Shown: positions 1-4,048 of the stretch, piece after piece | Position numbering within the stretch: the first letter of the stretch is position 1 | Layout: each line of letters opens with the position of its first letter | Assembly: GCA_023445495.1 (NCBI GenBank) | Contig: JAEXLC010000214.1 | Coordinates: 1-7,150 of the forward strand | Direction of reading: 5' to 3' | DNA: 7,150 nucleotides | From: Pseudomonadota bacterium | Lineage (GTDB): Bacteria; Pseudomonadota; Alphaproteobacteria; Sphingomonadales; Sphingomonadaceae | Translations under genes and position numbers: made by a program | Notes under the pieces: generated by a model | Seen by the model: the letters and a program-made list of their open reading frames with translations, nothing else | The model's database searches: none | Told to the model about the DNA's origin: nothing

Positions 1-34
1 TCAAAATAAATATCCCCCCGGGGGCCCCTCCCCG

Positions 35-48
35 CCCCCCCCCCCCCC
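35..48. repeat. 14-base poly-C homopolymer
   Basis: An uninterrupted run of 14 C lies in a stretch (bases 14-48) made almost only of C and G blocks: C6, G5, C4, T, C4, G, C14. On the minus strand, the coding strand of wrbA, this reads as successive G-runs downstream of the wrbA stop codon and could form a G-quadruplex. It is unlike the rest of the window, which is GC-rich but not homopolymeric. It could be a real slippage-prone tract or a sequencing/assembly artefact near a contig end; the sequence alone cannot decide. Confidence 0.8.
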
Positions 49-76
49 GTCCGGCGAAACCGCGCCAGGAGGGGGG
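43..76 (-). other. Strong GC stem-loop just after wrbA
   Basis: Read on the minus strand, the RNA downstream of the wrbA stop can fold CCCCCC (76-71), T, CC, then GGCG, around a short loop, against CGCC, GG, A and GGGGGG (48-43). That is 13 pairs with two single-base bulges. It may act as the 3' end or a stabilising hairpin of the pirin-wrbA transcript. It is followed by more G rather than a U-tract, so it is not a canonical intrinsic terminator; the only T-rich tail (ATATTTATTTT) comes about 30 bases later, at the window edge. A second inverted repeat, GAAACCGCG (56-64) with CGCGGTTTC (82-90), overlaps it and encloses the wrbA stop codon. Confidence 0.4.
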
Positions 77-78
77 AA

Positions 79-705
79 TTACGCGGTTTCGGTCTCGCGG
101 TGGGGAGCCGCGATCTTGTTTGCCAGCTCGGCGACCTTGCGGCCCTGATAGCGGGCGCCTTCAAGCTCGACTTCGCTCGGCAGGCGGCTGCCGTCGCCAT
201 CGGCGATGGTGGTGGCGCCGTAAGGCGAGCCGCCCTTCACTTCGTTGACGCCGCCCTGGCCCTGGAAGCCATAGTCGAGGCCGACGACGGTGAGGCCGAA
301 GTGCAGCAGGTTGGTGATGATCGAGAAGAGCGTGGTCTCCTGACCGCCATGCTGGGTCGCGGTCGAGGTGAAGGCACCGCCGACCTTGCCGTTCAGCAGG
401 CCCTGGTACCAGACGCCGCCGGCGCGATCCCAGAAGCTCGCCATCTGGCTCGACATGCGGCCGAAGCGGGTCGGCGAGCCGACGAGGATGCCGTCATAAT
501 TGGCGAGCTCGTTGACGTCCTCGAGCACCGGGTGGCTGTGATCGGCGACGAAGCCGGCGGCCTGGGCGACTTCGAACGGCGCGGTCTCGGGCACGCGGCG
601 GACATCCACCTCGGCGCCGGTGCTGCGGGCGCCTTCGGCAACGGCGTCGGCCATCTTCGCGAGGTGGCCATAGGACGAGTAGTAGAGAACGAGAATCTTG
701 GACAT
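79..705 (-). CDS. wrbA: WrbA-family NAD(P)H:quinone oxidoreductase
   Basis: This is a 208-residue cytosolic flavodoxin-like enzyme of the WrbA family, which uses FMN to reduce quinones by two electrons with NAD(P)H, avoiding semiquinone radicals. Visible hallmarks are the FMN-phosphate loop YYSSYGH (residues 8-14), GSPTRFGRMSSQM (77-89), the STATQHGGQETT segment (114-125) and the GGSPYGATTIADGDGSR signature (159-175). Length and motifs match full-length WrbA (about 200 residues), so the gene looks intact. The start at 705 follows an AAGGAAGGGAAG purine-rich ribosome-binding region. It starts 18 bp after the pirin stop codon on the same strand, so the two are very likely one operon under the divergent LysR gene. 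The assignment is firm; the physiological quinone substrate is unknown. Confidence 0.95.
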   Translation of the reverse strand: MSKILVLYYSSYGHLAKMADAVAEGARSTGAEVDVRRVPETAPFEVAQAAGFVADHSHPVLEDVNELANYDGILVGSPTRFGRMSSQMASFWDRAGGVWYQGLLNGKVGGAFTSTATQHGGQETTLFSIITNLLHFGLTVVGLDYGFQGQGGVNEVKGGSPYGATTIADGDGSRLPSEVELEGARYQGRKVAELANKIAAPHRETETA

Positions 706-723
706 GGTTGCTTCCCTTCCTTG

Positions 724-1422
724 TTATTCGCTGTCGACCAGGACGATTTCGGCGTCCTCGATCGCGGTGATGGTGTAGATCTTGCCACTGCTCAGGGCGG
801 CGCCATCGCGGACATCCACCCGCTCGCCGTCAATCTCGATCGAGCCGATAGCGGGCACCAGATAGGCATGGCGCTTGTCGCCCACTTCGTGGGTGACGCT
901 CTCGCCTGCCTTCAGCGTCGCGCCCAGCACCCGGGCATTGGCCCGGATCGGCAGCGCGTCGTTGTCGTCGGCGAAACCGCTCGCCAGGGTGACGAACTTG
1001 CCCGAGCGATCGCCCTTGGGGAAAGGCTTGGCGCCCCAGCTCGGCTGGCCGCCCCGCTCGCGCGGCATGATCCAGATCTGGAAGATGCGCGTGGTCTCGG
1101 GCTCGAGATTATATTCGGCATGACGCACGCCGCTGCCCGCACTCATCACCTGGACATCGCCGGCCGAGGTGCGGCCCTTGTTGCCCATCGAGTCCTGGTG
1201 GGTGATCGCACCCGAGCGGACATAGGTGATGATCTCCATGTCCTGGTGCGGATGCGGCGGGAAGCCGCTGTTGGCGGCGATCTCGTCGTCGTTCCAGACG
1301 CGCAGCGCGCCCCAGTTCATGCGGTTCGGGTCGTAATAGTCGGCGAAGCTGAAATGGTGCCGCGCGTTGAGCCAGCCATGATCTGCATGGCCGAGGCTAG
1401 CAAAGGGTCGTTTGTCGATCAT
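724..1422 (-). CDS. Pirin-family cupin protein
   Basis: This encodes 232 residues with the pirin double-cupin layout. The N-terminal cupin (about residues 20-125) carries the four metal ligands expected for pirins: H57 and H59 in PPHPHQDMEIITYV, and H101 and E103 in GVRHAEYN. The opening ARHHFSFADYYDP (20-32) and WNDD are typical of the family. The C-terminal cupin (about 160-230) is the more diverged half. Bacterial pirins such as YhhW have quercetin 2,3-dioxygenase activity in vitro; others act as redox-sensing or protein-binding partners, so the exact role is open. The start at 1422 is chosen because the protein begins MIDKRPF, as in homologues, and an AGGAGG lies 10 bases upstream; the frame stays open further upstream, but only antisense to lysR. 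With wrbA it forms a probable quinone/flavonoid or redox-stress operon. Confidence 0.93.
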   Translation of the reverse strand: MIDKRPFASLGHADHGWLNARHHFSFADYYDPNRMNWGALRVWNDDEIAANSGFPPHPHQDMEIITYVRSGAITHQDSMGNKGRTSAGDVQVMSAGSGVRHAEYNLEPETTRIFQIWIMPRERGGQPSWGAKPFPKGDRSGKFVTLASGFADDNDALPIRANARVLGATLKAGESVTHEVGDKRHAYLVPAIGSIEIDGERVDVRDGAALSSGKIYTITAIEDAEIVLVDSE

Positions 1423-1432
1423 GGGGTGTGAA

Positions 1433-1438
1433 CCTCCT
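1433..1438 (-). promoter_or_regulatory. Consensus ribosome-binding site of the pirin gene
   Basis: The minus strand reads AGGAGG followed by TTCACACCCC and ATG. This perfect Shine-Dalgarno core at a 10-base spacing fixes the pirin start at 1422 and rules out the longer upstream-open reading frame. Confidence 0.85.
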
Positions 1439-1443
1439 GTGTT

Positions 1444-1478
1444 GAGCAGGAAGATAGGGCGCTGGATCACGCCGTAAA
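1444..1478 (-). promoter_or_regulatory. Putative promoter of the pirin-wrbA operon
   Basis: On the minus strand TTTACG (1478-1473) and TATCTT (1456-1451) are separated by 16 bases and resemble -35 and -10 elements. Transcription would start near 1444, leaving a leader of about 20 bases that carries the AGGAGG. The GGAAAC repeats sit directly upstream of the -35, the usual place for a LysR-type activator. This is inferred from sequence only and from a loose match to the sigma-70 pattern. Confidence 0.35.
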
Positions 1479-1479
1479 T

Positions 1480-1505
1480 GGAAACGTAGGAAACCAATCG
1501 TTTCC
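1480..1505. promoter_or_regulatory. Putative LysR operator: three GGAAAC half-sites
   Basis: GGAAAC occurs at 1480-1485 and again at 1489-1494, nine bases apart, and its inverse GTTTCC is at 1500-1505. The second and third form a dyad (GGAAAC-N5-GTTTCC); the first and third form a longer one (GGAAACG-N12-CGTTTCC). Dyads with an extra half-site toward the regulated promoter match the way LysR-type regulators bind as tetramers between divergent genes. The dyad also lies 18 bases before the lysR start, so binding could repress lysR itself. The assignment to this LysR protein is inference from position. Confidence 0.5.
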
Positions 1506-1522
1506 GTGATAGCCATGCGGGA

Positions 1523-2455
1523 ATGAAGCTACCTGACTTCGAGGCCTGGGCCGTTTTCGCCGCGGTGGTCGAGCACCGCTCCTTCTCCGGAGCCGCCGAT
1601 GCGCTGGCCGTTTCCAAGGCGACCGTCTCCAAGGCGATCACCCGCCTGGAGAGCCGGCTGGGCACCACGCTGTTCCACCGCACCTCGCGCCGGCTGACGC
1701 TGACCGACAGCGGCCGCAGCCTGGCCGAGAACGCCCAGCGCATCCTGAGCGAAGGCCAGGCGGCGGAGGAAGCGGCCTTCGAATCGGCGAGCGCGCCCGC
1801 GGGCCTGGTCCGGGTGGCGGCGCCCCTGACCTTCGGCATCCGGCACCTCGCGCCGATCCTTTCGGACTTCATGGTGCTGCATCCGGCGATCAAGATCGAC
1901 CTGCGCCTGTCCGACGCGTTCATCGACATCGTCGGCGAGGGGATCGACATCGCGCTGCGCATCGCCGAGCTGCCCGACAGCTCGCTGCGCGCCCGGCGGC
2001 TGGGGCCGGTGACGACGCATATCGTCGGCGCGCCCGAATATTTCGACCGGGCCGGCCGGCCGCGCCACCCCGCCGACCTCGCCCATCATGCCTGCTTCGT
2101 CTACACCAACACCGCGACGCCCGAGCTGTGGCGCTTCCGCAAGGCGGGGGGCGAGGAAGCGGCGGTGCGCGTCGACGGCCCGATCCGCACCGACAGCGGC
2201 GACGCGATGATCCCGGCCTTGTGCAAGGGCCTGGGCGTTGCCCGGCTGCCCGAATTCCTGATCGGCGACGAATTGCGCAGCGGCAAGCTGGAGGCCGTGC
2301 TTGAGGACTGGTCGGTCAGCGCCGCCGCGCTGCATTTGTTAACGCCGCCGGGCACGCTGCGCCCCGCCCGCGTGGAAGCGTTAATAAATTATCTCGATCA
2401 GCATCTCCGGAAGGTCTGCCCCTCTATAAGGGACTCGACTCTGATGGCGACCTGA
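1523..2455 (+). CDS. LysR-family transcriptional regulator
   Basis: This 310-residue protein has the normal LysR length and layout. The N-terminal winged helix-turn-helix spans about residues 5-65, with FSGAADALAVSKATVSKAITRLESRLGTTLFHRTSRRL covering the recognition helix and wing in continuous pieces. A linker helix covers about 66-90, and a periplasmic-binding-protein-like effector domain runs from about 93 to 295. Such proteins bind promoter DNA and switch transcription on when a small ligand occupies the effector domain. It is divergent from pirin-wrbA with 100 bp between the starts, the classic arrangement for a LysR regulator and its target, so it probably controls that operon and itself. 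The ligand is unknown; a quinone or aromatic compound is a guess from the targets. The Shine-Dalgarno sequence is weak, and a three-codon ORF overlaps the start. The last codons carry two GANTC sites and merge into the ctrA control region. Confidence 0.93.
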   Translation: MKLPDFEAWAVFAAVVEHRSFSGAADALAVSKATVSKAITRLESRLGTTLFHRTSRRLTLTDSGRSLAENAQRILSEGQAAEEAAFESASAPAGLVRVAAPLTFGIRHLAPILSDFMVLHPAIKIDLRLSDAFIDIVGEGIDIALRIAELPDSSLRARRLGPVTTHIVGAPEYFDRAGRPRHPADLAHHACFVYTNTATPELWRFRKAGGEEAAVRVDGPIRTDSGDAMIPALCKGLGVARLPEFLIGDELRSGKLEAVLEDWSVSAAALHLLTPPGTLRPARVEALINYLDQHLRKVCPSIRDSTLMAT

Positions 2456-2496
2456 GTCCGTGTGTAGGTAGATTCCCTACGACTCGTGGACTCAGG
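2451..2496 (+). other. Stem-loop starting at the lysR stop codon
   Basis: CCTGAGTCC (2451-2459, containing the lysR TGA) pairs perfectly with GGACTCAGG (2488-2496). Inside it GTAGG (2464-2468) pairs with CCTAC (2476-2480) around a seven-base loop. There is no following T-run, so it is not a standard intrinsic terminator. It may protect or end the lysR mRNA, or simply be a DNA dyad formed by repeated GANTC sites. GGACTC at 2431-2436 can compete for the same GAGTCC strand. Confidence 0.5.
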
Positions 2497-2500
2497 CCGG

Positions 2501-2517
2501 TTAGGAAGAAATTAACC
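2501..2517 (+). promoter_or_regulatory. Putative CtrA box (autoregulatory)
   Basis: TTAG, seven bases, then TTAACC matches the CtrA recognition sequence TTAA-N7-TTAAC with one mismatch. It lies 91 bases upstream of the ctrA start. An inverse half-site, GGTTAA, is at 2539-2544. CtrA controls its own gene in Caulobacter, so an upstream box is expected. Binding has to be inferred from sequence. Confidence 0.6.
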
Positions 2518-2539
2518 TTTTGCCTTCAGACACGCTTAG
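2512..2539 (+). promoter_or_regulatory. Possible CtrA-dependent ctrA promoter
   Basis: In CtrA-activated promoters the TTAACC half-site often serves as the -35 region. Here TTAACC (2512-2517) is followed after 16 bases by GCTTAG (2534-2539), a partial match to the alphaproteobacterial -10 pattern that begins GCTA. Transcription would begin near 2546, at the last GANTC site, giving a leader of about 60 bases. The -10 match is weak, so the exact placement is tentative. Confidence 0.3.
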
Positions 2540-2555
2540 GTTAATGAATCGTCCG

Positions 2556-2565
2556 AGGCATGCCT
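2556..2565. repeat. Perfect 10-bp palindrome in the ctrA leader
   Basis: AGGCATGCCT is fully self-complementary and lies 42 bases before the ctrA start, downstream of the proposed promoter. It contains the in-frame upstream ATG at 2560. Ten-base palindromes can occur by chance; a regulatory role is only possible. Confidence 0.4.
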
Positions 2566-2607
2566 TTCATTGGGGCAAGGCAGCCTGCGGGCAAGGGGAC
2601 TTTGACG

Positions 2608-3321
2608 ATGCGCGTGCTGTTGATCGAAGACGAGCCGAGCACTGCCAAGGCGATCGAGCTGATGCTCACGACCGAGGGCTTTAACGTCTATACGACGGAC
2701 CTCGGCGAGGAGGGCTTGGACCTGGCCAAGCTCTATGACTACGATATCATCCTGCTCGACCTGAACCTGCCCGACATGCACGGGTATGACGTTCTGAAGA
2801 AGGTCCGGGTCGCCCGCGTGCAGACGCCGGTGCTGATCCTGTCGGGCATCAACGAAATGGACAGCAAGGTGCGCTCGTTCGGCTTCGGTGCCGACGATTA
2901 CGTGACCAAGCCCTTCCACCGCGAAGAGCTGGTCGCCCGCATCCATGCGGTCGTCCGCCGCTCGAAGGGCCACAGCCAGTCGGTCATCCGCACCGGCAAG
3001 CTGGCGGTCAATCTCGACGCGAAGACGGTCGAGGTCGACGGTGCCCGCGTGCACCTGACCGGCAAGGAATATGCGATGCTGGAGCTGCTCTCGCTCCGCA
3101 AGGGCACGACGCTCACCAAGGAAATGTTCCTCAACCACCTCTATGGCGGCATGGACGAGCCCGAGCTCAAGATCATCGACGTGTTCATCTGCAAGCTGCG
3201 CAAGAAGCTGAGCATGGCCTGCGAGGGCGACAATTATATCGAGACCGTCTGGGGCCGCGGCTATGTGCTGCGCGAACCGGACGGCGCCGAGGAGCAGGAG
3301 CCGATCTCGGCGGTTGCCTGA
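2608..3321 (+). CDS. ctrA: CtrA cell-cycle response regulator
   Basis: This is a 237-residue OmpR/PhoB-type response regulator that I recognise as CtrA, the alphaproteobacterial regulator of cell cycle, motility and replication genes. The receiver domain (1-120) has acidic pocket E7/D8, phospho-acceptor D51 in LLDLNLPDM, S79 and K101 in VTKPFH. The winged-helix DNA-binding domain (about 125-225) carries HLTGKEYAMLELLSLRKG and the very conserved LTKEMFLNHLYGGMDEPEL stretch, then DVFICKLRKKL and ETVWGRGYVLRE. In Caulobacter it is phosphorylated by the CckA-ChpT relay and degraded by ClpXP through C-terminal hydrophobic residues; the tail here ends SAVA, compatible with that. I place the start at 2608 (MRVLLIED, as in homologues, with AAGGGG nine bases upstream) and not at the in-frame ATG at 2560, which would add 16 unconserved residues. 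The upstream region carries GANTC sites and a CtrA box. Confidence 0.97.
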   Translation: MRVLLIEDEPSTAKAIELMLTTEGFNVYTTDLGEEGLDLAKLYDYDIILLDLNLPDMHGYDVLKKVRVARVQTPVLILSGINEMDSKVRSFGFGADDYVTKPFHREELVARIHAVVRRSKGHSQSVIRTGKLAVNLDAKTVEVDGARVHLTGKEYAMLELLSLRKGTTLTKEMFLNHLYGGMDEPELKIIDVFICKLRKKLSMACEGDNYIETVWGRGYVLREPDGAEEQEPISAVA

Positions 3322-3348
3322 GGCATACAAGTTCTACGGGGGTAGAAG

Positions 3349-3383
3349 AGGCCGCGGTCCGCAAGGATCGCGGCCTTTCCTTT
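3349..3383 (+). terminator. Intrinsic terminator of ctrA, possibly bidirectional
   Basis: AGGCCGCGGTCC (3349-3360) pairs with GGATCGCGGCCT (3365-3376): 12 pairs including one G-U, closed by a GCAA tetraloop (3361-3364) and followed by TTTCCTTT. It lies 27 bases after the ctrA stop. The stop codon of the convergent HPP gene (3384-3382) sits in the T-rich tail, so the same hairpin may also end that minus-strand transcript, although the tail on that side is poor in T. Confidence 0.85.
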
Positions 3384-4047
3384 ATCGACGCCCCCGCCGC
3401 GCGATTGCGTGGCGCTCGGCCGCCTCGAGCAGCGCCGCCAGGTCCTCACGGCTGACGTCGAAGCTCTCATGTGCTTCCGCCAGCGCGGCATCGATATCCT
3501 CGGGCTGGATGCGCGGATGGGCGGGCGCGGGCACCGGCCGGTGCGGATAGCTGTGGCCGGAGAAGCGGTGGAAGGCGACACCGGCGAGGACGAGCAGCAG
3601 CGCGTTGAGCCCCATCGGCACCAGCGCGAAGCCGATCCCCTGGTCCAGCACCGCCGAGCCGAGCACGGCGAGCAGCGCACAGGCGCCGCCGGGCGGGTGC
3701 AGGCAGCGCAGCAGCGACATCAGCACGATCGCCAGCCCCACCGCCAGGCCGGCCGCGATCGCGCCGTGCCCGAGCAGCGCGGCAACGCCGAACCCGACAA
3801 GGGTGGAGATCGCGCAGCCGCCAACGACCGGCCAGGGCTGGGCGAGCGGGCTGGCCGGCACCGCGAAGACCAGCACCGCCGAGGCACCGATCGGCGCGGC
3901 AAGCAGCAGGGCGGCATGGCTGCCGACCGACAGCGCGGCAACGAACCCGGTAAGCCCTATGCCCAGCGTCGCGCCGAGCGCCGCGATCAGCCGCTCGCGC
4001 CAATTGGCGCCGGCGAGCAGGCGCAGCTTCAGCAATGCCGTCGCCAT
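3382..4047 (-). CDS. HPP-family integral membrane protein
   Basis: This 221-residue protein has the HPP family signature LHPPGGA (residues 116-122) and the ASPLAQPWPVVGG stretch (65-77). Hydrophobic segments at about 20-40, 44-63, 75-93, 97-113 and 124-160 predict four to five membrane helices. The family is poorly characterised; a plant member has been linked to nitrite transport in plastids, which does not fix the role here. The cytosolic tail (about 170-221) is helical and charged (EDIDAALAEAHESFDVSREDLAALLEAAERHA). Many bacterial members continue from such a linker into a CBS-domain pair; this one stops just there, so it is the short form. The start overlaps nothing but lies one base after the amidohydrolase stop (TAG-c-ATG), with GAAGAAG in the end of that gene as likely ribosome-binding site. 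Translational coupling is therefore likely. Confidence 0.88.
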   Translation of the reverse strand: MATALLKLRLLAGANWRERLIAALGATLGIGLTGFVAALSVGSHAALLLAAPIGASAVLVFAVPASPLAQPWPVVGGCAISTLVGFGVAALLGHGAIAAGLAVGLAIVLMSLLRCLHPPGGACALLAVLGSAVLDQGIGFALVPMGLNALLLVLAGVAFHRFSGHSYPHRPVPAPAHPRIQPEDIDAALAEAHESFDVSREDLAALLEAAERHAIARRGRR

Positions 4048-4048
4048 G

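Larger units (their letters stand above)
2432..2550. promoter_or_regulatory. Cluster of seven GANTC (CcrM-type) sites upstream of ctrA
   Basis: GANTC occurs at 2432-2436, 2437-2441, 2454-2458, 2471-2475, 2481-2485, 2489-2493 and 2546-2550. By eye I find only four more in the rest of the window (near 693, 1190, 1781 and 6649). In alphaproteobacteria GANTC is methylated by the cell-cycle methyltransferase CcrM and read by GcrA; the ctrA P1 promoter of Caulobacter is controlled by one such site. Position just before ctrA makes methylation-dependent control the natural reading. The sites are seen directly; their methylation and function are inferred. Confidence 0.7.

Noticed and set aside
100..1431. 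443-codon open frame on the plus strand opposite wrbA and pirin
   Set aside because: It is antisense to two confidently identified genes, spans their intergenic gap and has no domain-like features.
1423..1962. N-terminal extension of pirin to a start inside lysR
   Set aside because: The extra 180 residues are antisense to lysR and look nothing like pirin; the AGGAGG at 1433-1438 and MIDKRPF beginning fix the start at 1422.
2451..2496. Intrinsic terminator for lysR
   Set aside because: The hairpin is good but no T-run follows, so I list it as a stem-loop of unknown role and not as a terminator.
2560..2607. Longer CtrA starting at 2560
   Set aside because: It would add 16 residues absent from known CtrA proteins, has no ribosome-binding site, and starts within a palindrome; the 2608 start has AAGGGG at good spacing.
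2536..3330. 264-codon minus-strand frame opposite ctrA
   Set aside because: It is antisense to a highly conserved gene and shows no recognisable protein family.
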